From Tetradesmus obliquus (Eukaryota > Chlorophyta > Chlorophyceae > Sphaeropleales > Scenedesmaceae): a stretch of DNA of 64,000 bases. Shown one piece after another: positions 41,173 to 51,835 of the stretch (position 1 is its first letter; every line of letters begins with the position of its first letter). Location: NCBI GenBank assembly GCA_030272155.1, contig CP126195.1, positions 2,215,001-2,279,000 of the forward strand, written 5' to 3'. The position numbers and the translations under genes are program-made. The notes beneath the pieces were generated by a model. It had not been told where the DNA came from. It was given only the letters and a program-made list of their open reading frames with translations, and did not search any database.

Positions 41173-42503
41173 ATGGGTGAGCAGCCAGCAGCATAGTGAA
41201 GAGGAGGCAGCCGTCCAGGCTTAACCATAATCAGCACGCTTTTATCTTGCTCAAAGACTTTACATGACCGTGGTTTGTTTGTAGTTGTTTGAGCGGCGGC
41301 AGGCGCGAGTGACTGACTGGGCTTCCTGCCCTCTGTGGTGTTTGCAGCGAAGATCAAGGCACACGAGCTGAAGGGCAAGAGCAAGCAGGAGCTGCTGGGA
41401 CAGGTGCGTCAACGGAAGCAGCAGCAGTTGGCCTGAGCAGCCCCGCGAACCAGCAGGACACTGCTGACAACTTGCTGCTACTGCTGCACTGCCTTTGGCT
41501 GCTCTTGTCTTTTTGGCTGCAGCTCAACGAGCTCAAGACTGAGCTCGCTGCTCTGCGTGTGGCCAAGGTCACTGGTGGCGCACCAAACAAGCTTTCTAAG
41601 ATGTGAGCAGCCTGGCATGGCAGCAGCTGGGACGACAGCAGCAGCAGCAGCAGCAGCACGGAGCTCACTACAGCAGCGGTAGAGGCATTGTGGCAGTGAC
41701 GCAGCTGCTTCAGGAGCAGTGATTGTGATTATCATATGGAGTGCTTCAAAGTTGCAGCGGCAGCTGCTTGATGGTGCTGGCACAGCTGGCTAGGTGGAAA
41801 CGGCACCTTGCCGCAGTGCTAGCAGGCTGCCAGCGACTGGCACAACAGAAGCTGGTGCATGTGGCGACAGCAGCAGCAGCAGCAGCAGCAGCAGAGAAAG
41901 CACCATCAGCTGTAGCAGGGGCTGCATACATAGTGGCAGTTGCTTTCCCACCAGCCACACAGCTGAACTGGTTAGCCGCAGTGGTCTTGCGGAGCTTGGC
42001 AGCGCCATGAGCTGCAGCACCGCCGGCACATGCACCTGTTCAACTATGCGATACTCTCCTCCGCCCTCTCACTCTTGCTATGCCTGCACTGCCGTGTCGC
42101 ACCACGATCCTGCGCTGGGCTGGCATACATTTTCTTCACAATTGCAGCAAGATTGTGCGCAAGGGCATTGCTCGCGTGCACACCGTGTACCGCCAGAACA
42201 TCCGCACTGCGCTGCGCAAGAAGATCGAGAACGATGGCGCTAACAAGAAGGGCAAGGTGCGCTGGCAGCATCTGTTTGCAGCCAGGATGAGACTGGCAGC
42301 AGTGGCAGCAGCAGCAGCAGCAGCAGCAGAGCATAAGGACAGTGCGGGGGAACAGAAGCAGCAGCTGGCAGCTAAGCAGCAGCAGGATCACAGCAGCAGC
42401 AGTGGCAGTGCCAGCAGCAGCGGCAGTTGCAACCCTGTAGGTGCGAGAGTGTGATGGTACGTCGCTGGAGGAGGAGCAGCAGCCGTGGGCTGCAATGTTG
42501 GCT

Positions 42504-42537
<34 letters not shown>

Positions 42538-43476
42538 CATGTGTCCGCAGCGGCAGTTACATCGAGCGCCTAAAAGGTCAGGGCAGCGCCTGCTCAGCTG
42601 ACAACAGCTGGGAAGGAATGTGTAAGGCAGCCAGCTAGCTCAGCAGGCCCCCGAGCAGCGCAGAAGCAGCGAGCTGAGGCAGCATGGGTAGAGCAGGACC
42701 AGCTGGCTACATCTGTGGTTGGTACCAGCGGCCAGGCCAGCAGCAGCAACAGCAGCAGCAGGGCCGCTGATGATGATGTGACGATTTGCTGGCAGCCGGC
42801 TCCTCAAGTTCATACTCTGGAATGTATGTGGCGCAAGCCTCGAAACGATGCAGCGTCTCGTAGTCAGTGCGCCCGATGCAGCATGAGCGTCAGTTGCTGA
42901 AGGCAGATTGCCTGGCGTCTAGCAGTATTCGCTCTCCAGCTTGCTTTGCCACTTGCAACACTTGCTACAACATCTGCTGCAACACCCGCTGCTGCTGCTG
43001 CCGCCCCCGCAGACCTTCCTGCCCCTGGACCTGCGCGTGAAGAAGACTCGCGCCCTGCGCCGCCGTCTGAGCAAGGAGCAGGTGGGCCGCCCAACTGCAC
43101 AATCAAAATAGTCAAGTTTACCATTTACCAATCAAAGCCATAGCAATAATGCCATCGGCCCCAATAACTGCACATTGCATTGTGTGTGTTGCCATGTCCG
43201 GCTACAGCACATCATCGTGTTGGACTACTTGCTGCTCGACGCCTGCTCGTGTAAGGCTGCACAACAGCAAAGGCACTGCCTTGCAGCATGAGAGACAGCA
43301 GCTCGACTGTATGCTGCTGCTGTCCGCTGGTGTGTACATGGTGTCTGATGGTGGTGTTCCTTGCTTATGCATGCTTGCTGCTGCTGCTGCCGCTGCTGCA
43401 GGCCAACAAGAAGACCACCAAGGAGGAGAAGCGCCTGCGCTCCTTCCCCGCCAGGAAGTTCGCAGTGAAGGCATAA
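41173..43476 (+). CDS. RPL35: 60S ribosomal protein L35 (uL29)
   Basis: A component of the large cytosolic ribosomal subunit near the exit tunnel. Six exons: 41173-41176, 41348-41403, 41523-41602, 42148-42256, 43013-43081, 43402-43476; phases close to 130 residues. The first coding exon is only ATGG, so the second codon is split. Family blocks: [76 protein letters not shown] and [18 protein letters not shown]. The length is a few residues above the usual 123, partly from a longer segment at exon 4/5 ([15 protein letters not shown]). Confidence 0.95.
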
Positions 43477-43962
43477 GCCTGCCACCGTGAACTTCATGCT
43501 GCCAGCGCTTCTTCACACCGTGAAGTTGGCGCCAGCAGCTGGTGGCGGCGGCTAGCTTGAGCAGCAGCAGCGGCAAGCAGCTACGTCTGTTTCTTGGAGC
43601 ACCGCCCTGGGCCCCATATGCACTGATAGCGCTGAAGCTTTTGCTGCTGGTTTCCTGTTGTGTTACAGCAGCTCGCCTCAGCAGCAGCTGCATTGTGCTT
43701 GGTGTGTATGCCCAGACTGCAGCAGTGGTTGGTTGTTTGTACCGCCAAACTAGGTTTTGGCTAGGCTGCACCAGGATAGGCAACATTCAGCTGTGCAGCA
43801 CGCTGCAGCGGCAGTGCTGCTGCAGGGGCTGTGTTGGTGTCCTGTGGTTGGGCTAGGGCGGGTGCAGGGTGGTAACTCATCTACGCGTTGCTGTGTTGCT
43901 GGCAACTTGGCAACGGCCGCAAGTGATACACAGCTCTATGAGACAGTTGCTGCGCCCGACTT

Positions 43963-44018
43963 CACGACGGGAACACAGCCCGTTTTTGAGCCAATGACAG
44001 GCTCATTGGGCAACCACT
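43963..44018 (+). repeat. Dispersed 56-bp repeat, copy 2
   Basis: Same strand as copy 1 at 17105-17160, three mismatches. It lies about 1 kb left of the reverse transcriptase relic and could belong to the same inserted element. Confidence 0.85.
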
Positions 44019-44582
44019 TGATCCATCAGTCATCCACTTCATCGATATTTGATGGACACTGCAACGCAGTACTAGCCGCAATACACTCAGCGCCAGGCTG
44101 GCAGTATAAAGAAAGTTGCCGAATTGCATTCATTACAAGCATAAGCATCATGCAACATAATGCGCGCTCACATGGCAAGAAGTGGTCCCCCGAAAGGCCA
44201 CCATGGCTGCTGAACCTCAGATTAGCATGTGCAGCTTCTGCTCCTATGTCGTCTAGTATTACCTGCAATCATAACAACACCTGGTCAGCACCGTCCCGAA
44301 GAGCCACGATGCCCTTCGGGGGCAACGGCACTGACAGTCTTTGATCCTCTTGTAGTCCTTGGTAGCCTGGGTAGTGACACCTTGTCAGTGACTCCACTTG
44401 GTTGACACCGTAATTCAGATTGAAGTTGAAGTTTCCTCGCAAGAAGCAGGAGTGGCAGTAGTGTAAATCGCATATAATGGGGGAGTGTGTATGCCTGCTT
44501 TACCGTTCGTACTACTGTCATTCAAAGTTGACTGTCCTAGTGACCATGTATGGCCTGTTGTAAATTTTGTCGTCCTTTATCA

Positions 44583-44612
44583 GACGACGGGCGCTCAGCG
44601 CTCCCCGTCGTC
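44583..44612. repeat. Perfect-arm hairpin (9-bp arms)
   Basis: GACGACGGG ... CCCGTCGTC with a 12-base centre that can pair further (GCGCTCAGCGCT-like). It could be an element terminus or a transcript-end structure. Confidence 0.6.
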
Positions 44613-45033
44613 ACGTGCGAGCGATCGTATGGGATGTGTTATATGCATTGAGGATACCTCCTTGGTGTATGAGCACCTACTCTTCCCCTGACAGTAAAGG
44701 TATGTGTTAGTTCCTTATTATATAACAGTAACTCCTAGCTCATGAGTGCGTCAGTACAGGCAAAATGTAAGGTGTAACGTGTAGGTGTGAAATAAATCTC
44801 GCGTACATTGTATGGTGAGTTGCATGTGGTGAGTATCTTGCACGAACGTCATGTTAACTGGATGCTGTTGTGATGATCGGCTATGACAGTTTTGGTTCTG
44901 CTTATGTGAAATGTTTGTGAACAGTATCACATCCACATATATGATTGTGCAAATACATAGAGTTAAGTGTATTAACCTCAAACACAATCACGCCAGTTAC
45001 TGTTATACAATCAACGCAATCCCGCCTGCCGTA

Positions 45034-46956
45034 TCACAGTGATGCGGGCCCGGCTGTAAATTCTTCAGGAAATAACACCCAAAACTTCTGCATGATATCC
45101 TCATACAGGGATTTTGGATGCACCGCCCCGAACATGTCTGGGTGTAAACGCAGGAAATGCAGAAGCTTCCTACGCAACCCAGGTAGTGGGTAGCCATTGA
45201 GATGCATGCGTGCTAGCAACAATCCGCACTCTTTGACAAAATTATCCCTATCTTGTATCAATTCTCTGTATCTATGTAGTTGGCCCATTAAAATGCTGTT
45301 ACTTACGTTATACCCAACATTGCTCGACACATGTGTGTATTGAGCAATGGGTATGCCGTCGTAACATTGCTCCCGTCTTTTATCATAAAGCTCAGTGTGT
45401 GACTTCACATATCGCTGCATGAGGCCCGTGATCTCATCTAGCATCTCATATATATTGTAATCACGCGCACATCTAACGTAGGAAAAGACCACATATCAGC
45501 CTGTGTGCGTTCCAGTGACAAACCGTTGGCAGGGTAGATGCCCTTCAACAGGCCACCAAGAATGCTATCACTTTCAAACAACAAGTATTTTATGAAAGGA
45601 TTGCACGCTGCTGACAGGTCGTCCACAAATCTAAAAGTGACGCGGAAGTGTTCTAAAACATGCATAACCATATTGCCATCAAACGCGGCATCCTCCACTC
45701 GACTGGTAACCCATGCAGGGGTACCAGCTTGTGCAGGTTCAAACCCAAATGTTGCATGTATCTCACCACCAGGAACCGCAGGCGTTTCCTGCAGGATCTC
45801 GTACATGCGATATATAAACTGGTACTCATAATAGTAAAGGTAGTAATTGGCCATGAAAACAGCTGGGTTGATACCCATGGGTATTCCCTGTGTTTGGTGA
45901 TATACTGCGTCACCAAACGTCACATACGCATTCTGTATCAGCAGTGTAACCATGTTGCATGCTTCCTGCAAGTCAAACAGGTAAAACTGTTGCCCGGAAC
46001 TCTCCACGCCAAGCCTGTCTGTCTTCATGCACTTTCGGTCGTCACCTCCCCTAGCAACTCTGCCGTAATCAAATTCTATTGAATCCAAAGTGTCACCAAC
46101 ATCAAGCCATTGTGATTGCTCATACTTATCATGATAGACCTTAAATAACTGCGTATCGGCTGTGTGTTTGCCCCAAACCAAATGTCGCAGGATCCAGTGT
46201 AGTCTATCAGATCCTGCTGTGGGATGCTGGTGTACAACCTCGCAAAATCCTAACCCTGCCAACCACCACTCGCTACGAATTTCTCCTCCGTACACTGGGT
46301 GCCATTGAAGGCACCCTGTGCTTCCGGAATTTTGGCAGACCGTGTAATGTAAAAAGGATCATCCATCCACCAAGATACACCACACCGTCTCAATTGGAAA
46401 CGCCACTCTCTGACCAGATCAACATTGATAGCTCTGAAGAGGCTCGTGAGCCAGAGTGCTACTGGTTTCAGGCCGTTGTCGCCGCTGCATGCCAGAAACC
46501 GCATTTGCAGGGGCCTTTTGTGTAACTTCACCAACGCTTCAGCATATGACAAAACTTGCAGTTTTGCTGCCATACGCTGTGCTCGAGTCATGTCATTAGT
46601 GTCATACACGCAGTAGACTTCTGGTGCCAATGTGTTGACTGCCTGCAGTAGCAAGTCAGTCACCACCTGCACCGCAGTGAGTATCTGTGGTCAACACCAC
46701 TGTCAAAAAACTGACTACGGAGGTCCTGCAGCAGACTCTCCACATAGAATTCCTTGCAGCAAACCACATAGTTGTTTGACAGCTTGTCTGCCACAGTAAC
46801 TATGAAGCGTTTGTGCAGTTTTTGTATGTAAGAGCCAAACTCGTCATGCCATGCCGGAAAGACCGTACCAGGTGCATGTGGTTTGTTGGCACCAGTGAAT
46901 CTGGTGCCGTCTGCAAACTTTGGAGGCAAGAAGTGGCAGTACGACAGGCAGTACAC
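45034..46956 (-). pseudogene. Broken Penelope-like reverse transcriptase
   Basis: Four minus-strand reading segments in changing frames carry reverse transcriptase blocks in the right order: 46956-46660 (FIVTVADKLSNNYVV, the N-terminal ADK block of this class); 46672-46250 (KLHKRPLQMRFLACSG); near 46200-46250 the motif A region RLYTSIPQQDL with its Asp, after an in-frame TAG; 46295-45438 (QGIPMG...ANYYLYYYE and motif C RFVDDL, then TLDVRV); 45492-45034 (GQLHRYRELI...HLNGYPLPGLRR, the thumb-like end). The ADK block, TSIP and GxxMG-A-AN arrangement resemble Penelope-like elements more than LTR or LINE types. No GIY-YIG endonuclease is seen. At least one stop and two or three frame changes break it. 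Composition is AT-richer than its neighbours. Confidence 0.75.
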
Positions 46957-48112
46957 TCACCTCCTGTACTGCTGCCAAACTAGTGACGGCATCTGACAAT
47001 GATTGGTGCTAAGGCTGAGCAACGTTGCCACGCTTTTGAAAACGGCAGCTCCGCAAAAGACTCAACCAAAGCACCCCAGAATCTGACAGACACCAGGGTG
47101 GTGTTACAAGGTGTAGCAAAGTAGAAAGGACAACTTAATTAATGACTATCAAACCACACCCTAATCCAGGCTGCATGCACCAAATGGCAGCAGCATGCAG
47201 CTGGCAAGCTGTGGTTGGTGCGCACAACGTTGTGAGGCTGTGCAATTCTGGCCAAAGTGCCAGATGCATCCCCAACATAGCTACAGCAGCAGCCGTGAGC
47301 AGTTCAGTGTAACAGGACACAGTCATAATGTGACAAGCAGCTACATTGGCACCTAGCACTGGTACCTAGCTAGAAGAAAGTAACCAAACCAGCAATGTGC
47401 CAGGTCGGGTCAGGCTTGATTTGCGCATGCAATGCTAGGCTAAACATAGCCTTATCGCATGCATGCCAGGGATGCAGAGGCACCTGCTGAGTGAACAAAA
47501 CACCGCTCGCCCCATGTCAGCGCCCTGCTGCTGCGCTGACTGCCAGTAACTGCTGCATGTGTATGTGCTGTGCTGAGCAGTCACAGTCACTCCACTGCAG
47601 AACCGGATGCTGCATTGCACACAGCACACGAGCTGTGTACACTGCTGCTGTAGCTCTGGCTTCTTGCCCCCCTGCAAATCTTTTATCAAGCAATGCCTGC
47701 ATGTTCAAAGCCCCCTAAAACATGTAGGGCACGCAGATACCCACAGTACCACACAATACGCCAACGGGTGCGGCAACCACGCCGGTGCAATGTGCGCCGT
47801 TGCGGACCAGCTCACCAAATACACCCACACACCAACCGCCTGCATACACTTCACTGTGCGTACACAGAACGCTTACATGCAACAATTGCAAAATATCTGT
47901 CAACAGCAGCTATCTGGGCGTATCCAGGCACTGCTGGTGCCTTTGTGCGTTTGTGTCTGCATCCGACACTGGTTGCGCTGCTGGCTTACTGCGGCCGCTG
48001 CATCAATAGCCCAGCAGATGCAACAACCAAGTTCTGAAGGAGAAGCCACAGCAGCACCAGCTGCTGCTGCAGAGCCTTACACACCACTATCGCATGGCAG
48101 CCACAGCTAGGG
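46957..48112. other. Right flank of reverse transcriptase relic, no gene seen
   Basis: A few more residues of the relic may extend to about 47090 (minus). From 47150 onward the normal local composition returns. No supported gene. Confidence 0.5.
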
Positions 48113-48869
48113 CTATCTGCTGATGGCTGCTTGAATGGCCTGCACCGCCTGCTGCAGCAGCACTGAGAGCTCCTTGACTTGCGGGAAGTTGGCTGCCAGG
48201 GAGCGCAGCACAAACACGACACCCTTGTAGGTGATGTACGCAGCACCTGCAGCAGTAGGAATAACAAGCAGCATGTTGACGCATGCACAGTATGAGCAGC
48301 TGCCTGCACAGTTATTCATTGACTGTAGTGTGCAGTACATGCTTTGCGCTGTGCAGCGGTTTCGGCTGGTGCTGGCTGCTGCGCAATGCAATCTGCAGGC
48401 TGCACACTTTTGTGCTGCTGCTGCTTGGTCAAGCAATGATCCGCCATGATGTGCAGCTTCGCAATTCATTGAGAGCATCTTTGCATCCGCTGAGTGCCGC
48501 AGTGCAAGTTTGAGCGTGCTGACAAGGCACTGTTGATCAACTGTGATGAGGCCGAGTGCTGCAGTGCACACCTGGGGCGAGTCCTAGCACCACCAGCACC
48601 AGCAGCACCAGAAGTAGGCTGGCCAGAATGGTTTCCACAGTGTTGAATATAAGATTCCTCAGACGAGGAATCAGCAGCAGCATCAGCACAACCCCTAGTG
48701 CTCCTGTTAGCGCGGTGTTGTCAGGTATGCTCCGCAGCAGCGGCAGCTGCTGCTGTAGTGCTGCCAACGATGCCTGCCAGCCGATTTGCTGGTCCATGAT
48801 ATACAGATATGCAGTTGCAAGCCCTACTATCCTGAAAAGAGCCTTTGGGAGACAGAGCACCGAGGCCAA
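48113..48869 (-). CDS. Small hydrophobic membrane protein (start uncertain)
   Basis: Two exons fit: exon 1 ending at 48572 and exon 2 at 48246-48113 (TAG stop), phases closing. The frame is open back to 48887, but its first ATG is at 48797 (MDQQIGWQASL). An acceptor CTTTTCAG at about 48832-48839 suggests a further, unfound 5' exon. Content: an N-terminal helix (IVGLATAYLYI), then LTGALGVVLMLLLIPRL and ILASLLLVLLVLVVLGLAP as membrane spans, and an amphipathic C-terminus (YITYKGVVFVLRSLAANF...VKELSVLLQQAVQAIQAAI). Family not recognised. Its 5' end faces carotene hydroxylase about 430-500 bp away. Confidence 0.55.
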
Positions 48870-49296
48870 GGTAACAGCACTGTGCTACTGCTGCGCTTGT
48901 GGTGGGAACTCCAAGTTCAGGTGTGCCTCTTCGTAGCAAGCGGCTGCCCAGAGTAAGCTGAGGAATATTATGGTTTGCATCTTGGCACAATCGACGTTGC
49001 GTTGCTGCGAGTTGACGGCAGTGACCCTATTTGTCACTTGGGGCTTTATCGGCGAATTTGAGACAGGCTACGTGAACTGACCCTGCACGTCATCGCACAC
49101 GTATCCTAAGCTGTATGTCTCAGACTTTGCTGACTTGTGTGCTGCTGCAGTCGGCATCTGCTGCTGGCTCAATCCAGGCGCTAATAGCGGTCAACAAGAC
49201 TGCGCAGGAAGCCCAAGCAGCAACTTACAGTTTACGATCTGCAAGTTATTAGTACTTTTGCACCATCTATAAGCTATTTCTCGGTCGTCTACAGCA
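48870..49296. promoter_or_regulatory. Divergent intergenic region (membrane protein / carotene hydroxylase)
   Basis: A short interval between opposite genes. It includes an ATG-led 31-codon frame at 48983 (minus, hydrophobic start MQTIIFLSLLWAAACYEE) that ends in a stop and may be part of the missing 5' exon of the membrane protein. Confidence 0.4.
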
Positions 49297-51538
49297 ATGG
49301 TGTCCACGAATGCACTATCCTGTTGTGGCAGCAGAGGACTGGTTGCAGCAGGCAGGCCACGGATTGGCCAGTTTAAGGGAGCCGTCTGTTCAGCATTGCT
49401 GCCAGGCCGTATCACGCAGCTGAGGGCAGCAGCAGAGGATAGCGTACAGCAGGTAACTTGATCCTGTCCAGCAGCCGGCTTGAGATGAAAATACATTGAC
49501 AAATGAAATGCAAGTGTCTGGAGGCTTCTATCCTCTGCTCTGATGAGTTACCGTATCCTTGCTTGCGCGCTGGCCAGCCACACTTGCGTACGCACTCACT
49601 TGCAATTGCTTGCAGGATGCCGCGAGCCAGATTGCGCAAAATGCTCAGGAGATTGCCCAAAACATCGAGCTGGCGCAAAAATCAGCTTCTAAGCGTCTCC
49701 AGCGTCGCAGGTGTGTGGGGCCCAGGCTCACTCAGCACCAGCAGCAGCACCAGGGGCAGTGTGGGTACCTGCAGGGGCTGCCGTATGTATCTTAGTGGGC
49801 ATATAAGACTTTATAAACGTTGTTTTAAGGTTAAACTGCACTATTTGAAGCAATTGGCAGCACTTGAGTAGCAGCCGGCAGTGGAGCAGTCTGTGGTGGA
49901 GCCCACCAGTACCAGCAACACAGCTGCTGGTTGTCAGTTGTGCACAGCAGGCCCGGCTGCCTGAGCTCATCCAGGGGTGTCTGCATTCGCAGTACATGAT
50001 GAGCAGTGATACATATCATCAGCAGACCTGATGGTACACATGGAGTTGTTTGAAGTTGCAGCAACTTTGCAGCTGCTACCACAACTTCGGACCACTCAAA
50101 CAGCATCAATTTCTGCGTCACCACAGCCTCAAATCAGCCCGCCTTGCTGGTTGGTGCTCTCTCTCAACACACCACGGCTCAGCTCCCACCCTCTGCTCAA
50201 CAACGTCTATTGCTATGTGCCTAATCCTCGCAGGCAGCAGCTCACATACCAGGCCTCAGCCATCGCAGCCACCACAGGCGTAGGCGCCCTGGCCATCCTT
50301 GCCACCTACTACAAATTCGTGTACCACATGGGCGGCAGCTCAGACGCAGCAGCAGCAGCATTCCCCTGGGCTGACATGGCAGGCACGCTGGCACTGGTGG
50401 TCGGGGGTGTGGTGGGGATGGAGATGTGGGCGCGTTGGGCGCACAAGGCGCTGTGGCATGACTTCCAGCCTGGCTGGGCGCTGCACAAGAGCCACCACGA
50501 GCCACGCATTGGGCCGTTCGAGGTGGGCTGCTGCTACTGCTGCGTGTTTCTTGTTGTTTGACAGCACGATTGTTGCTTTGTGTGAAGCATGAACAGCAGC
50601 AGCAGCGGAGGTTCAAGTTGCCTAGTAGTCCTGCAAGCATCGGTGTTGCCCATGTCACACTCACCTCTCAACTGCCACTCAACTGCCCGCACTCCGTGTC
50701 TGTCACATAACCAGCCTTGAAGCACACTCCCTCCTGCTGTGTGTCGTCATTGTCTTCGTCTTTGCCCTTGTTCCTGCATGCCAACGACGTGTATGCCATC
50801 GGGAATGCAGTGCCGGCCATGTGACTACCAGTCAACTCCCTGCACTCGCCGTCTCTTGCATGCCCATCACACTCCCTCCTGTTGCTGCCGTTGTCTTTGT
50901 CGTTTTTCTCTATCTCACCGCCCCTGCAGGCCAACGACGTGTACGCCATCATGAATGCCGTGCCAGCCATCGCGCTGTGCCTCTACGGCTTCCTCACCCC
51001 AACCATGACAGGCAGCCTCTGCTTCGGGGCTGGCCTCGGCATCACACTGTTCGGCATTGCCTACATGTTTGTGCACGATGGCCTGGTGCACAAGCGCTTC
51101 CCCACAGGCCCCATTGCGGAGCTGCCCTACATGAAGCGTGTTACTGTGGCGCACAAGCTGCACCACTCGGAGAAGTACAACGGCGTGCCCTGGGGGCTGT
51201 TCCTGGGACCACAGGTGAATGGTGTAACATGTTACCATGTTGTTATGTTATGTTTATGGCGTGAAGCACGTGACTGTGGGGCACCAGCTGCACTGCAGTG
51301 TACTAAGGCGTTCCCTGGGGGCTGTTCCTGAGCCCGCTGGCGAGGGTTATTACGTGAATGGTATAACACTGTGACGGCATGTCATGTTTTGTGTAACGGC
51401 CACTACACTGCCAGGCGTGTGCGGCAGCACACCCTGCTGGAAGTATCCGTTGCGCTGGCCCTGCACGCTCGTGTTGCCGTTGTGACAAGACACTACGCCG
51501 GTATGTGGGCATGTGTCAAGTGCTCTCTAACCAAACCC

Positions 51539-51579
<41 letters not shown>

Positions 51580-51668
51580 AGGAGCTGGAGGCCATTGGTG
51601 CCGGCCCTGAGCTTGACAGGCTGGTGGAGGAGCTGGAGGCACGCAGTGGAGCGCCCAGCAGGAAGTGA
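49297..51668 (+). CDS. CHYB: Beta-carotene 3-hydroxylase (non-haem di-iron)
   Basis: Hydroxylates the beta rings of beta-carotene to zeaxanthin in the plastid. Five exons: 49297-49452, 49616-49710, 50234-50522, 50930-51214, 51582-51668; phases close to 303 residues. Residues 1-50 are a transit peptide (MVSTNALSCCGSRGLVAAGR), followed by a Gln/Ala helix. Membrane spans lie at GVGALAILATYYKFV and AGTLALVVGGVVGMEMW. The histidine motifs binding the two irons are complete: HKALWH (154-159), HKSHH (168-172), HDGLVH (229-234), HKLHH (255-259). Exon 5 follows a (CTG)13 tract that runs directly into the acceptor. Partial echoes of exon 4 lie in introns 3 and 4 and of exon 5 in the 3' flank. Confidence 0.95.
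50640..50825 (+). repeat. Echo of carotene hydroxylase exon 4 start with upstream intron
   Basis: About 140 bases before and at 50775-50825 resemble the end of intron 3 and the first 50 bases of exon 4 (NDVYAI-NAVPA). The AG acceptor is lost (CATGCC instead of TGCAGGCC), and the frame ends at TGA soon after. Confidence 0.8.
51303..51362 (+). repeat. Echo of carotene hydroxylase exon 4 end
   Basis: Repeats GVPWGLFLGPQ coding and donor region (compare 51180-51225), including following intron bases GTGAATGGT. Some insertions. Confidence 0.75.
51540..51581. repeat. (CTG)13 tract forming the acceptor of carotene hydroxylase exon 5
   Basis: About thirteen CTG units followed immediately by CAG|GAG, so the microsatellite supplies the whole pyrimidine tract of the 3' splice site. 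Confidence 0.9.
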
Positions 51669-51687
51669 GCTGGCAGCAGCAGGAAAG

Positions 51688-51715
<28 letters not shown>

Positions 51716-51720
<5 letters not shown>

Positions 51721-51835
51721 AAGCTGCAGGCGTGCAGCGGTGTACCCAGCAGGCGGTGAGCCAGCAGCAGCAGCAGCAGCAGCAGCATCGAAGCTGGACA
51801 GGCTGCTTCAGGAGCTGGGTGGGAGGCACCACCGG
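51716..51835 (+). repeat. Echoes of carotene hydroxylase exon 5 in the 3' flank
   Basis: 51720-51762 resembles the exon 5 end (EARSGAPSRK-stop) and 51782-51825 resembles its middle (LDRLVEELE). They are separated by CAG tracts. Confidence 0.65.

Larger units (their letters stand above)
43477..45033. other. 3' flank of RPL35 with dispersed repeat, AT-richer to the right
   Basis: Contains the second copy of the 56-bp repeat (43963-44018) and a hairpin at 44583-44612. From about 44400 the base composition becomes visibly AT-richer and the CAG repeats vanish, which continues through the reverse transcriptase relic. No other gene recognised. Confidence 0.6.

Noticed and set aside
46250..46252. 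Reading the in-frame TAG in the reverse transcriptase as a recoded sense codon
   Set aside because: Other genes here use TAG as a stop (for example MAD2 and NSE4), and the reverse transcriptase has additional frame changes, so it is simply broken.
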